This document shows, in pieces, positions 41,092 through 55,049 of a stretch of 64,000 bases of DNA. A program made the position numbers and the translations under genes. Origin of the DNA: Dirofilaria immitis (Eukaryota > Nematoda > Chromadorea > Rhabditida > Onchocercidae); the NCBI GenBank assembly GCA_024305405.1, contig JAKNDB010000110.1:2294001-2358000 (forward strand). Reading direction: 5' to 3'. The notes beneath the pieces were generated by a model, which made no database searches, had not been told where the DNA came from, and was given only the letters and a program-made list of their open reading frames with translations. Position 1 is the first letter of the stretch. Every line of letters starts with the position of its first letter.

Positions 41092-44000
41092 ATGTTGACA
41101 CTGCCAACTCGGCGGATCATTTTTGGCTAAAAGCAACGATCATAATCACTTGCTTATCGTTCACTTTACTTTTCACTCATCTTGTTGATATAACCGAGAA
41201 ACGACATTATAGGTTGGATTTTATTCTTATATATACATTATTGGGAAATTCATATCACTGTTCAATTATTTCCGATAGTTCCGAAGAAAATTAAAATGCT
41301 AGAAAAATTCAGTTATTAGACTAACAGAATTTAAATAAATCATAGGAAACCGTTCTTGAAATCGATCACATCATTATTTTCTTCTTTTAAAGTATTTTAA
41401 AATTTAATGTTTGAATTGAAAACTTTATATAGATATATACAAATAATGGTAACTTTTGTATAGGCATGCGTATATGCATCTGTCTTTGTGTTATGTGTGA
41501 TTCAAAACGCTACAGATTTATCGTATTATGCTTCATTTTTTTAGCAGATATCCAGCACAATATATACCGCCTTATTATTGCCCATTGCCAAATAAAACGG
41601 TTACAATTCATAAGCATCATGGATTCATAAGAAATAAGACAAACTTCCTAACTGATGGAAAGGTATTGGTATTCGTAGAAACGTTATATTCGAAGTTTGG
41701 GAAGCAAATAATAAATATATTAGATGCGCTGAAGATACCTCGTAAAGTTGAAACGCTTACAAAAAATCTGCCGCTTCTAACAACCGCAAAACGCGGGCGT
41801 TTCTCTATTATTATTATTGAAAATTATTACAAATATTTGAATTTGCTAACATGGAATCGGCAACTTCTCGATAAATATTGTCGCGAATATGGCGTCGGTA
41901 TAATTTCATTCATTGCTAATCGGCCCAACAGCTATATTAATGCAAAAGTGAAAGGTTCAAAGTTGACAATTCATACCCAGCAACGTGCTAAAAATCTTCG
42001 CTTCAGTGAACGGTCACGTGTTAATTTTATTGGTAAACCGGGTGCTGTGTTACAAGCACCAGAACCGGATAAAGATGACTGGATATTATTTGATATAACA
42101 AACGGTAAATAATATAAAATTTATCCTTCTGGATATTAAGTGCGTGTCATATAAACTTTCACAGCTTATAATCAAGTGCACAAAAATTGGATTTGATTTG
42201 ACAAAACGATTTTCATAGAATTTTTTGATCTGAAATGGAAAGAAATCGCATCATTTTTTTCAGGCTATGAGGGTATTGTGCTAGCTGATGATATTTTTGG
42301 AGAAGAACGTGCCAGTGTGATATTAGACGACGGGTTGGAAGATGGTATTGAAAGAATTTTATTTGGACATAATTTCACGCACTGGATTAATAAACTAGCT
42401 TTTATTGATTCTATAAGGTTTCAGTTTTTATTTTGTATTCCACATTTAGTACTGAAATTTAGAATTTTACATAGATGGATGGAAAAAAGGAATCATACTT
42501 GTTTTCACTATTTCAATATTCACTTTTTTTGCAGATACATGAGAGAATCTTTTATGTATGAAGACTTGGAAAGATATATTCAAATCGACATCGATGACAT
42601 ATTTGTTGGTACAAGTGGAACGCGTATGATTAAAACGGATGTCGACGCTTTGTTGCAGTCGCAGTATCGTTTGCGTCGAGATATTACAAATTTCACTTAT
42701 TCTTTGGGTTTTTCTGGTTATTATTTCCGAAATGGTGATTCATTTGAGGACGAAGGCGATGAAAGGCTAATTGGTATAATTTTAAGAATTTAAATTTGAA
42801 GTCATGCAAGTTTCGAAAATGTTATGTAAGAAACATAACTTTTTCAGAGAATGGCAAAAATTTCGTTTGGTTTCCTCATATGTGGAAGCACAATCATGCA
42901 CACGAACATAATCAAACATATTTAGAAGCTATCATGACTCAAAATAAGCTTTTTGCGCAGGTTTGATTCTTGATTTAGGAATTAGTTATTTTAATTTTCT
43001 GAAGCACGTTTTGAAAATTTCATGATAAATTGACTGAACATCTTGAAAACTCTTAAATATATCTGAAAATTCTTTGTGAAATCCCACTCTTTATTAATAT
43101 TGCGAATTTAATTTTTTAGACCATGGGTTTGCATGTCAACTCGGGTTACGCTGTATCACCACAACATGCTGGTGTTTATCCGGTTCATGAGGCTTTGTAT
43201 AATTCGTGGCAATTAATTTGGAATATTACCGTTACATCAACCGAGGAATATCCACATTTTCGACCCGCATCAGCACGTCGGGGATTTGTACATAGAAACA
43301 TCTCAGTAATTTTTCGACGTTATGATACTAATTATTGCATAATAATTGCTGAACCATAACTCATCTCTTCATTTGTGCATTTGACACTCGTGAATAATGC
43401 TTTTACATTTATCACTTATTTTTATTCAATACTTGATTTTAAAATTCTTAAGCATATTATGTGATCATAATTCCTCGTTGGTTTCTATAGTTTGCAATCA
43501 AAAAACAATTATGTTTAGGTGCTTCCGCGACAAACCTGTGGCCTTTATACTCATACACAATTCTTTCACTCATATCCTGATGGTTTTACAAAATTATTGA
43601 ATAACATTGAAGGTGGTGATCTCTTCTTTACTATAGTGATTAATCCAGTGAGTATTAATATTCATATTTTATCGTTATTTTTTTAAAGGTTCTTTATTAG
43701 TTTTCCAAAATAAAATTCCTTCCAAAAAATAAGAATAAAAAACATATTTAACTAACAGTTCTAGGAAAACCAAATGATCATGAAAATAAGGATCGTACTT
43801 TCAGTTTTCGATCTTTATGACACATCAGCAAAACTACGCCAATGATCGTCTCGGTATTTTTTCATTTGAGCGAGTGGTAAATTTTATCAAATGTTGGACG
43901 AATTTGCATTTGCGTTGGGTAGAACCTACACGAATTGCTTCTGCTTATTTTACACGTTATGCGGCTGAAAAAGTCCCGGTATGGAGCGTAAGTTGACATG

Positions 44001-45631
44001 CTTTATAATTAATTTACAATTATGGAATTATATTACTACTAAATGGAAAAAAATCAATGGAAATAAACTACTAATTTGATTTTTCTTAATTTCGCTTCAT
44101 ATTTAGTAGATTTCCTCTGTTCTACCTTATATAGTTTTTCGTCAACAACTACCGCGACCTCCTTTTTTCGTCTTTTTCTAATTTATTTTTTAAAATTAAA
44201 ATTTTATAATTGCTCATAAATGTTTTTAGAATCCCTGTGATGATCCGCGACATGCAAAAATCCTTCCACAAGCTTTTAATTGTTCCACGATGCCGCTTCC
44301 AAATATGCTGATTGTAGGACCGCAGAAAACTGGTTCAACTGCTCTTGCCACGTTTCTTAATTTACATCCCAATTTCTCTACTAACGATCCAGTTCCATCA
44401 TCATTTGAGGAGTTGCAGTTTTTGGAGGACCAAATTATGCTCGTGGATTGCATTGGTAAGTGTGCATATTTCTCTTCTTTATGAATGACATCTTATTAGA
44501 CATTTATCATGGCACAAGAGATATTGTTGCAGGTATATGGATCAATTTCGTTCTAAAATTGATCATCTTATTGTTTTCGAGAAGAGTGCAACTTATTTCG
44601 ATAACCCGGATGCTCCGCGTACATCCTCTGCCTTGCTACCAAAAGCAGAAATCGTTGTAAATTATTAGTGATTTCTTTTCTTTGCAACATTTGGAAATCG
44701 AATCTTAATATTCTTATTTTAATCTTGTAGTTTAGATCAAATTAACGTTATTAATCGCTATTTCAACTATTTATTTATTTTTCAGATTATTCTCCTGGAT
44801 CCGGCAATGCGTGCATATTCCTGGTATCAACACATGCGTGCACATAATGATACAACAGCAATGACGCATGAATTAGATGAAATTCTCGATGCCAACGTTT
44901 CATCGATCCTTTTACGGCGCCTCAGGAACCGCTGTATTTCACCTGGAAGGTATCAATGTTTTTGTTAAATTCTTACCAATATCTGTTCTGAATTGTGGAT
45001 TAATAAAATACAAAAATTTATGGATTATTTGGAATGATAAATCTCTTCAGTGAAACTTTAATTTTGCAAGTAAATAAAAGCAGAATCTAATATTTTAATT
45101 TATAAATTCTAGATATACGCATCATTTGGAACATTGGTTGGATTATTATCCCTCAACGCAAATTCATTTAGTTGATGGTGAACAGCTTCGTACTGATCCA
45201 GTTACTGTTGTTACTTATTTAGTTGATACTCTTCATGCGCCAAAGTTTTCCTTCAATGATCTCATTAGATTTGACGACAAGAAAGGATTCTTTTGCAGTT
45301 TTGTTAATGGTACAAATTAATGATTGCTACTTTTCTATTTTGGAAAAAGAAAAATTTTAAGATAATGCCAGAATAAAACTGTCATGCTAAAATTATGGAG
45401 CAAAGATTCATCCTTATTTATTTTTAATTTGGATTACTTTTTTCAGGAACAAAAAAATGTTTGGGTACAAGTAAAGGACGCAGGTATGAACCGCTCGATG
45501 AGAAACTTAAAGAGAAGTTAGATCTTATTTTTAGAGATGATAATATTGCCTTACATAAACTGTTGTTGCGTAATGATTTGCCGATTCCGAATTGGCTTCA
45601 AAATCAACTTTCTAAATCTAATTTGACTTAA
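41092..45631 (+). CDS. hst-1: Heparan sulfate N-deacetylase/N-sulfotransferase (NDST)
   Basis: Golgi type II membrane enzyme that removes acetyl groups from GlcNAc in heparan sulfate and replaces them with sulfate from PAPS. Exons: 41092-41212, 41548-42104, 42264-42417, 42535-42773, 42848-42960, 43120-43305, 43519-43647, 43805-43987, 44230-44455, 44533-44653, 44786-44949, 45113-45309, 45447-45631. A signal anchor ([15 protein letters not shown]) is followed by the deacetylase domain ([66 protein letters not shown]). The sulfotransferase domain has the PAPS loop [34 protein letters not shown] and [24 protein letters not shown]. With one base added near 41113 (T run) and one near 44432-44434 (A run) the exons total 859 codons, close to the 852-882 of known NDSTs. 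Without these bases the frame breaks before the anchor and at [11 protein letters not shown]. Confidence 0.95.
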
Positions 45632-47475
45632 ACATCGAGAAAAAGGAAATAGATATGTTTTGTAATTCGAAGTTTTGTAAGTTCGGAGAATTTTCACATT
45701 GAAATTTGGATGTTTTATAAAGCACTATTTACAAAGATTTCCAGTAGAATGCCAAGTCACTAAATTCCGCTTTTTCTCGCTTTTTTATTCATGGCGTGAC
45801 GTGATTTAACGGGAAATATGGCATTCGAAAATCTGTCTTCAGTTTACCGGAGAATGTCTTTTAGCAGCTTACCCTTTATTTATAGCTATTTTTTTGCTCT
45901 GGTGATCGCAGTTTTTTCGTACTTTATTCTCTACTTCTCATTATTCAAATCCTAATCAGTAAAAAAATCCGCTACAGTCCTAGTATGAATTTTCTGCGTT
46001 CGCTCAAAACCAGTGCATTTAAAATTGTGATGTATTCAAGCCATTATCAAGTTGCCTTTCACTTGATGTATTGTAAAACGTTGTAAATTTAATCCGACGT
46101 ATTGAACCTGTATTTACGTTGCAATGTAATTAATCTCTTTGTCTCTTGTTTGCATGTTTAAAATTTCTAAAATCTTTTATATGCGGTAAATTACGTTTCA
46201 AACACAACGAGTTTATTATCTCATGTTATGCCATCTCATGTCAAGTGGGAATGGCACACTGCAACTATTTTTATATTGTTACTGTATACTGCAATTGTTT
46301 TTGTATTTTTGTTGTCTAGCTTAATGTAGTGGAACAGGTTAAGAATTTTGTCCATGACATTATTTTGTGAATACTTAAATGAGGAGTAACATCGTGAAGC
46401 TCTCGATGAAACAAATCGATAAGCTAAGTTAAAATAGTACTGCGAGTAAAAAGTGGTGTTTAAAAATAGTACTGCAAGTAAAAAAAGTGGTGTAAGTAAA
46501 AATAAACATCCCAAGGAAGATGCTACTATATTCAAGCAATGCTTCGTAGTTTGCGTGCCTATTGCTATTTATATTTACCTGAGGTGTAACTTTAAAATAT
46601 ACCTTAAATGCTATGTGACGACAATCACCTGCACGATTCTTTTATCAGTGATTTTTTCTAGTATAAAAAAATTCCCTAAATGTAAAGATAATAAATTAAG
46701 TTAAAGTTGTTGCAAACAGATTCCTCTTGCGCATGGTGTAACGCTATAAAAATACAAAAATGAATCGGTTCTGTTTGCTTATAAAATAATTTCAAAGTAC
46801 AGGAAATAAGTGTCACCGAATAAACACGATGATCGAACTTATTACAAGGATATTTGTCAAATACTTTAATGGTGGAAATTCTAGACCATTAAAGCTACTA
46901 AATATTATTCCTAATTATTTAAGGTGATCTGTTTCGTTTCTGAAGGCTATGAAAAGTGAAACGACAACATTGAAATAAATTTAAATGGGGTGATACGGAT
47001 GTATTTCGAATAAATTCGTTTATGTCGGTCCCCATTATTTGAGGGATGACTTCTCTGGTAAGACATCTACCTTTGGTATAGCAATAAAAATAATTTTTAC
47101 TATCTTAAAGCAAAAATCACAATGAACAGAATGTGAGAGTTGACATTCTAAAATTCTATCATTCTTGATTAGATGGCAGTGGACAAAGCTGGTGAGAGAT
47201 AGCAATTTTTAAATTTAGAAGTGACCATATTTAGCTACAAAATTTCAAAAGCAAGTTTCAACATTAATTTGATTTTTTATGAATTTGAGATTATGCTTCA
47301 CTAAATCTCATGCATCGGAAAGATACCAAGTTCTTATTATTCTCCTACGTCATATCTTATGATGCCTGAGAATGAGAGCTCGAAAACGAATGGGAATAAT
47401 GTGAAAGACAATTTAAATTGTCATAATCAATAACCTACATGCAAACCTCTCATTAAACGGATTAACAAATACATA
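45632..47475. other. Convergent intergenic region (NDST and WAPL 3' ends)
   Basis: 1.8 kb between two convergent genes. Short open frames near 46236-46704 on both strands lack splice context and family resemblance. I see nothing else. Confidence 0.55.
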
Positions 47476-50400
47476 TCAATTATCCAATGTATCGAGTAAA
47501 TCAATAATGCGTTCCATAAATCGTACATGTGCTTTCTTTCCTGAAGTAAATCTGTTAGCAATTCGACCAATAACTGCTACACTGAGAATATCGGAACAAA
47601 ACATATACTGAATTATAATGTAACAAGAAAACTCCCGAGAAATTTAAGTTCTTTTAGAAAAATTCAGGACTTTCTAATAAATATATCTACGGTCTAAACT
47701 AGTTATGCAACACACCGTCAATTTGATAAACTCCAAAAAGCGCTGAAGCTGTTCAATCAGTGCGACCAACTTCCCATCCTTCATTTCTGCTTTCACTACA
47801 TTTACTGACTCCTGTAAAATAACCATAGATAATCTAAGTATTATTAGTATTAAATGGAAACATTATATAAAAATAGAGGCGAAAGAAGGCAAACCTCATT
47901 TTGCAACAATAAACATCCAATCAAAAGTGCGAAGTATGACGCCAATACTGAATCTTCCATATGCGAACTAGCCTTATTCATGGCATTTTGTACAGCTTCA
48001 ACCATCTCATCCTCGGATAATTCCGTTGGCAATCGATGCAGCCGTCCATTATCTGAAATATGAAAACTCGACTATTAAAATAATCTATAAAAATTTCAAC
48101 TTATTAAACAGAATTTCAAAAAGACGACAAAGCATATCTTCATCTACAAATTAAAAACAACCTTCTGTCTCCTCCTCATGATTAACACTATCGTCCTGCG
48201 CATCTTCAATTACAAGATCATTATCCAATTCTTCATCGATCAGAACGAGCCAATGATTCATGGTATACAAATAGCTAAATGTAGCTCAATGTTGGAGAAG
48301 ACTGAATGCAAATTTCTCTTCATTTCTAAATCATGTAATATGCGATAACTATAACAAACTTCTTCCATTAATTGGGAAACTTAAAACAAAATTATATTCC
48401 CGAAATTATTCAGAAAAACTAGATGAAACATAAATTAGGAATAATTAATATAAGTAACCTGACTGAGAGCCTTCAGTGTTGGTTCTTGCTTCTCTATTTT
48501 ACTTTCGAGATCATAAACTGGGACTGTGAGCCCAATCAGTTTACGTCTGTTGAAATTACAGCGTTCAAGCAAATTGACCAAAAGACTACAGAGCTACAAA
48601 TAAAAACAGCAATGGAAATTCCGAAAAATAAAAAGCAAAAGTAAAACAAAATAGGGACCCAAAAAAAGCTAACCAGCACGATGAGATCAAACTGTTTCTC
48701 TTTGCGGACATACTTTGGTACCAAATAGGTGAAGCAAGACACGCAAAGTGAGAGGAAATCATTCATCTGACCGAGTTTTGTGCTACACAGTTCTGCAATA
48801 TTAAATCAGTGGTTTCACAGCAGAAACTAGGAACATAATTAATTAAACTGAAAAAACATAATCAAAATCAGAATACCATTCTCATAAGATAAACTCATCA
48901 ATAATCCAACCATCCGGTTCAGACATGTGATATTTTGCTCCTTTAATTCATTGATATCGTCGCCAAGTCGTCCTACTGTGTGAAACAACAAAGACATGAG
49001 CCTAGAAAACTATATTCTTATACACGAATATGCCACTTCTCATTCCATTTATACGCGACTATGCTTTTTCTCATCCCACTTCAAAAATTTTTAATCTTAT
49101 CCTTTAAAAACGTTGATTTCACAAATACCTTCCGCATGACTGAATGAGAGCGCTCCTCGATGGCTAATCAGATACGCTCCGTTCTTCTCATTGCAGACTG
49201 TTGCCTTCAAAACATATATGTTATTCTAAATCCAGTAAATTATTGAAATGACAACAGTCACTTCATTTTTCAATACAAAATTGCCATATAACTCAAAAAT
49301 CACAAAAGAGATCAGCGAAGGACTTGAAAGTATTTTGTAAACTCATAAAAACAAAACGCACTGATTCGAGTATTCTGAAGCATCGCTCAAGGACTTTCAA
49401 GCAGAGAAGTATATCCTCATCTGATATCTTCTCATGCAATAAGCGTAATACTGTTTTGTCCACTGCAAGAACAACAGAAAGAAATACAAAGTTATAAGAT
49501 GTCTTCGCAAATAAAAAGTAGCAGAATTCCTCCAAGAACCTCTTAAAGAGTCACGGATAATTAAACAAACTAACCTAGAAGCATATCCGGACTTTTCTGG
49601 AAGGCTAGCACTTTATAAACCATAACAATTTAATGATACCAAACATCTGATTCACTAAATAACTGTAAGAAGCAGTAAATATACAATAAATCAATTAGTA
49701 GCGATACTTTTAGAAACGATCCACTGCAGTATGCCCACGTTCAATAATTCACTTTGCAAAGACTGTTCACGATGTTTACGTGCACATATAAACAAGCGAT
49801 TCCAGAATGAGAAACGAAGGCTGAAATAATATGACTGTAATATGCAAACATGACAAGTTTTCGTAGTTTCACATAGAGCAAACAATAAATAACTAAACGA
49901 TCTTACCGAAAGAGTTTTTTCCGTAATATCAAACTGAACTTTTTCGGTTCCGTATTTGCAAACGATTTTTCCAACCACTCTCTCAAAATATCCATTACCT
50001 GAAACTCTCATAAACTCACACACACAAAAAAAGGTGTGACTAGAGATTGCGGCATGCGCCGATAAGGCAAGAAGGTTTCAAATACTTAGACCAAAAGAAG
50101 GCCCAAATCATTGTATTTACAGACAGCAATACTAATCGATAATATAAAAGTTTACAAAAACCTAAATTATGCATTTGTCTAGTGAGATAATTAGCTAAGC
50201 CCTGAAAAATTAAGTGCTCACCATTTTCGAATATCTTGAGCACTCCTCACTCGGATTTGGATGTTCCAATTTCAACAATTGACTGAATAAACGGAGCGCA
50301 GATGCATCAACGAACACAGAAGTGGTATCGCGAGACAACAAATAAACAACCACCGAGATGCAAAGTGCCAAACTCTGAAATGTGGTAAAAATTTAATCGA

Positions 50401-52764
50401 ACAATGACACATATAGCATCATGCGTTCCATTGAAACAATTTCCCCCAAATTTTTATGTCTCTGACAAATTTATTAAAAATGCAAGACTGATTAAATTAC
50501 CGGTGATTTTGGAGAATCCGGAATTGCTTTCAGTATCCGACTGATTAAATTATTAGATCGGAAGAATCGTCGGAATTCGCTCGAAACACATTTCTTCGCT
50601 AGTGAGATGACGCTAAATTACAAAAAAATATAAATGATAAAATTAAACTAATGAACCACTTTGAGCTGCTTATGACATAACTCCTTCTCCACTCATCCCT
50701 CGTTCTGAAAGCACACAAAACACTGATCTTACAAGATGCAAGATATAAGCAGAATACTATTACCTTAAACATTTCAGATTGTTTGACGACGAAGGATCCA
50801 GAAGTGTACTCAGAATATATTTGACATCGTCACTGAAATCATCTTGTTCACCCGATTTTAAGCATTCATGTGCCTCCTTAACATCTCGAATCCAAATATG
50901 TGATCGTTCGCCTTTCCTATTACGATCTAGGATACCTGACTGACCAACGGTGCTTGTATTGGCTGGATTAACTGCACCATCGCCCTGATAATTCAGTAAT
51001 TTAAGCATTACGACATTTAAACAAAGCAACAAACAAAATAGGAAGGGAAAACAAACATAATAATTTTTCCTTTCAATAACAATTTCCTAAAATGGGAATT
51101 TGAATAGCAACAGCTTTGTAATTTACGGAAGGTTACAATCAAATTGCGAAAACAAATACTTCTGCTCCTGAAGTTATCAAACCCGTATTCGAATGTTTCA
51201 AACGCAATCCATCATCACCATCATCATCGTCATCCAACATCCATCTATGTTTATATGTAGCCTTGATTCCCAGTGAATACCCCTTTCCAGAGCTTCCTAC
51301 TTTTTCTAAAATAATCAGATATTTTTTCTATAATAGACTGGTTTATGCATTTAAAAGATTTAATACATCACATGTCTTTTCCCTCATAATTTTCACTGTA
51401 CGACTGGCTCTAATCTGTCGCGGTTGAAAAATAAGTAAACTGGACAAAATGTTTTCCTTTATATTGGAAATTATATCACTCTATCACGAACAACTTCAAC
51501 AATGGAAATTTCGAATCCATCCACGATAACGTCTCACCTTGAGAACTGGTACATTCCTCTTCTGGTCTTGCTCGTTTTGCTTGAGGGGCTATCTCATTAT
51601 TATCTTCAGTATCTTCATCTTCTTCGTCTTCTATTTCGAAGCAAAAACATCACTGCGTTGTAGATTAGATTCAGTAGGATGATGTTTGAAAATTCCAGTT
51701 TTTTGTCGATTTGCATCTGGATCGAAAAGCTGCTTAACGGGTGATGATGAAGTAGAGGATTTACCATCAGAAATTGTTGCATGCGTCATGGAAATATCTA
51801 GCGTGCATGTCGATGAATGGTTACTCCCAAACTTATTACCATTGTCTTCTTCTTCGTCGCTTTCGTCAGACTGCAAACGGAAATATGTTTAGTCCGCTAC
51901 TCGAATAAAAAAATTATAAAATAGAGAGAAAATTATGTATGAAATTCGAAAACAAATTTTAGCTAAACTTTTATACAAAACATGCTCTTATCTTAAAATT
52001 GAATATTCATGTCACCGATAACACAACGTTTCTCTCAATATATAAAAATCTTGCCCTACTGTATATCCGAATCGAACAGTTAATTTTCTTTTTAAGCGTT
52101 TAAAAAGACAATACCGATGTACGCTTCTATACTCAAAAACTCTAATCAATATTTGAAAGTTGTATTTTTGTGAAAAACAGAAAGCAACAACCATGATGTT
52201 TCGGAATTAGAAACGAACAATTCAGAAACAAACTTTTTCGAAGTCTGGAATGCTGACTGTCGGTGAAAGAAACAAGCTGCTTGATGGACTTGGTGTACTG
52301 ACTTCGCTATGCGCTTGATCCCGTTTCGGAGATGTTGGTTTCGATGGACTAGATAAGAAAAGAGATTGAAATTTTTCTGAATATATTACGAAGACATCAT
52401 ACACATTCAATTTCACGGATTAAACTCACCAAGTTTGAAAACTTTAAATGTCAAAAACTCATTAACTTTTGATTTCTGCATCACAGTCCTTAAACCTTCA
52501 AGCAGACTTTAGAATCTTCAAAATGCACTAATATTTCGAACCTCGATAAAAGTTGTTCATTATCAGGAATAATAAATGTAAATATTTGCAAATAAAACAA
52601 TGGATAAGCAAACATTTACGGATTTAAATCTAGAGGCCTTGCCAATGAAGTACATGCTTTTGGTTGATTGGCAAAAACAGAGTCGAAAAGAGCAGCTGCT
52701 TTATCCTTTTTGACGATTCGCCGTAACGACGTGTAGTTTTCCAGTTTGAAGATAAATTCGACAT
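47476..52764 (-). CDS. wapl-1: WAPL (wings apart-like) cohesin release factor
   Basis: Nuclear factor that opens the cohesin ring and removes it from chromatin. Exons read (minus): 52764-52620, ~52376-52234, 51870-51538, 51305-51160, 50984-50764, 50612-50501, 50374-50222, 49998-49907, 49820-49708, 49462-49372, 49204-49129, 48975-48877, 48792-48674, 48593-48459, ~48278-48162, 48052-47895, 47811-47714, 47581-47476. The N-terminal third is Ser/acidic and low-complexity (SDESDEEEDNG, EDEEDEDTEDN). The WAPL domain starts near AHECLKSGEQDDFSDDVKYI and runs through SVISLAKKCVSSEF, LLRLLHEKI/ERCFRILESV, TVCNEKNGAYLISHRGALS, LVPKYVRKEKQFDLIVL, LCSLLVNLLERCNFNRR, HMEDSVLASYFALLIGCLL and a closing segment ending DTLDN-stop. 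Exons 1, 3 and 9 each contain a one-base frame slip, mostly at homopolymers, and the joins at exons 2 and 15 are approximate. Confidence 0.92.
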
Positions 52765-52781
52765 CTTAAGTGTCGACTAAG

Positions 52782-52783
52782 CT
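52782..52783 (-). promoter_or_regulatory. Likely spliced-leader acceptor of the WAPL gene
   Basis: On the minus strand a very strong acceptor (tatttttttcag) lies 17 bases before the WAPL start codon with no cis exon upstream. Confidence 0.6.
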
Positions 52784-53460
52784 GAAAAAAATACTTGTAT
52801 GATGAGATCTTGGTATAAGGCATGCCAAATTAAGCAAACTCACGCATTAAAAACCAAAAAAATCATAAGTTTATTTGTGAAAAAGTTGCTCCCCGGTGTT
52901 TACCATCACCGAAATCCTAAAAATTACCAATAAATCCGCTACATTACCAACAACGACTATACCAAGTCCAGTACACTAATAACGATTAGTTTGATGAACA
53001 CGTTAACTGTTGACAATTTAAAATCCAACATTCTCATGCCATTTGAAGACTAAAAGTCAGGCTATGCCCAGTGTTATGCATTCTTTTGCAATGTCAGCAA
53101 ATACTGAAAGATTATTTCAACAAAAACGCTGAAGATCAGAGTAATGAGCCTCGTTACCAAATGAAAAGTATTTGTTTGCAAGGAAGCACAACTTTCGATC
53201 ATAACTAAATCAAAAACGATCTGAATTTTAAAGCTTTATTTCAATATGACGATATAACATATGCAATAATCCCTGAGCAGATCATTTATGCGAAGCAAAA
53301 TGAAGGTACTATAAACGCTTGCTAAAAACAAATAACTGCTCACCGGATAACAAACAACAAATAATTCTTGAAAAGGTTGGCGGATATATGACATGATAAT
53401 TAGTTGCAATATTTTCATCCCCTCAAAACATTTTTTAAAGCACCATATCACATTATAAGC
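52784..53460. other. Spacer between SDR1 and WAPL
   Basis: About 680 bases on the same-strand side of both genes. It contains AATAAA on the minus strand (53240-53235), probably for SDR1, and the WAPL acceptor at its left end. No exon seen. Confidence 0.5.
53235..53240 (-). terminator. Candidate polyadenylation signal for SDR1
   Basis: AATAAA on the minus strand about 220 bases after the SDR1 stop codon. Confidence 0.35.
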
Positions 53461-55033
53461 TTAGGGAGGCATTCGTAAGCCACCGTCAAGCCGTATCACC
53501 TCCCCGTTTAAGTAGCGATTCTCAATGATATGGCGCACCAAAGCGCCAAATTCTTCTGGACTGCCCAGTCTATTTGGGAGTGGAATCAAGTCGGCTAGAA
53601 AAGTTCGTACCTGGAACATGTTGATTAGTAATATATAAAATAACAAACAAATTCCAACACTCAATCACTGAATAATAATAATAATATACAGTGCGCTATT
53701 ACCTTTCAGGAAGCCCACTCATTAAGGGGTATCAAAAGTCCTGGTGCAATTGTCATGAACCGTATTCCATCCTCCGCATAGTCACGAGCAAACGCAAGCG
53801 TTGCACTTACAATGGCTCCTTTGGAAGCTGCGTAAGCACTCTATAACAAGAAAATAATATTAACTTCTGGTGTTCTCAGACTGAAGAAATTACTAAATAT
53901 TGGATCAACTCTTGTTTTTACCATTTGTAGCCCTTTTTCCACAGAATTTTAAAATATGATAAAAGTTTAGCAAATTATGCACCTGTCCTACTTGTCCATC
54001 GTAAGCTGCTATAGATGCTGTATTGATGATAACACCACGAAAACCTAGGCTGTCCTTACCCTTGAGCGCAAATGTTTCAAGAGCCTGCTGTATGACGTTG
54101 AAAGTACCGAAAACGTTAACCTAAAACTAAATATATCGGAATAATGCAAATAAGAGAATCATTCATTGCAATTTTATATCTATTCAATTTCTCCTAATTA
54201 CTATTTGAATTTTGATATATGCCCGATCAAAAGACTCCAAAAATCTTTGACAATATTGTGAACGATTAAAGATTAAGTGCAATAAGAAAATTATTACATC
54301 AAATGTTTTACGAATAAGTTCTGCATCACAAGCTTTCTTCTTCTGCAAGTTGTACAACTTGAATGGATATGATACACCAGCACAATTTATAACAGCATCT
54401 AACTGTCCAAATTTATTAATTAGCGTTTGAAATGCATTTGATACTTCAACTGAAGATCGCACCTGGAAATCAAACATCTTCTAATCTAGATATGCATTCG
54501 GCAGAAATAAATGTTCAGCATAAATATTTCGCTTATTTGATTTTAAATGTGCTCAAACGCTATATATACAACAATGAATTTCACCTATCTCATTTCAATT
54601 TATCTGACACAGTGCGATATATAGATGCTTGGCACAATAAATACAAAATGCGTTTCAAATTTGATTTAACTACAAATCATCGCTGTTTTCTTATTTCGAG
54701 AAAAATTTGAGATTGAAAATTAGAATTTTCACATCAGCTGCAGTAAATAAGCAATTTTGCCCCATTTCTTTCGCCAGTGTCTCACCATTCGATTGTGGTA
54801 AATCCATAATGACTACTTTGGCTCCATGTTCGACAAGATGTCGCGCTGTACCAGCACCAAGACCCGATGCAGCACCGGTGATTAGTGTCACAATGCCCTA
54901 GAAAACGGTAATGAATATCATACTAGCTTAGTAAAATCAAAATAAGGAATCAAAATAAAAAGAATAAGAAAATTTGAAGAAAATACATAGCTTCTTAAGA
55001 CCATACCTTCACAGAAGCCAAATATGTCGCCAT
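53461..55033 (-). CDS. HSD17B10: HSD17B10-type short-chain dehydrogenase (SDR1)
   Basis: NAD-dependent 3-hydroxyacyl-CoA/17-beta-hydroxysteroid dehydrogenase; in animals this enzyme is mitochondrial, degrades isoleucine and branched fatty acids and is part of mitochondrial RNase P. Exons (minus): 55033-55007, 54897-54733, 54462-54298, 54120-53983, 53840-53703, 53610-53461. Motifs: [13 protein letters not shown] (NAD-binding TGxxxGxG), [30 protein letters not shown] with the catalytic Ser, [11 protein letters not shown] (YxxxK), [12 protein letters not shown], and [21 protein letters not shown]. Exon 5 needs three single bases restored (runs at 53734-53737, 53724-53725, 53704-53706). With them the protein is 261 residues, the exact human length, and matches the family without gaps. 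Read literally the frame stops at the end of exon 5. I regard these as sequence errors. Confidence 0.92.
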
Positions 55034-55047
55034 AATTTATATCACAC

Positions 55048-55049
55048 CT
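55048..55049 (-). promoter_or_regulatory. Likely spliced-leader acceptor of SDR1
   Basis: On the minus strand ttttgttgcag is followed by a 14-base leader and the SDR1 start codon; no cis exon found upstream. Confidence 0.55.

Noticed and set aside
46236..46704. Overlapping ORFs on both strands between NDST and WAPL
   Set aside because: Low-complexity shadows with no family match or splice context.
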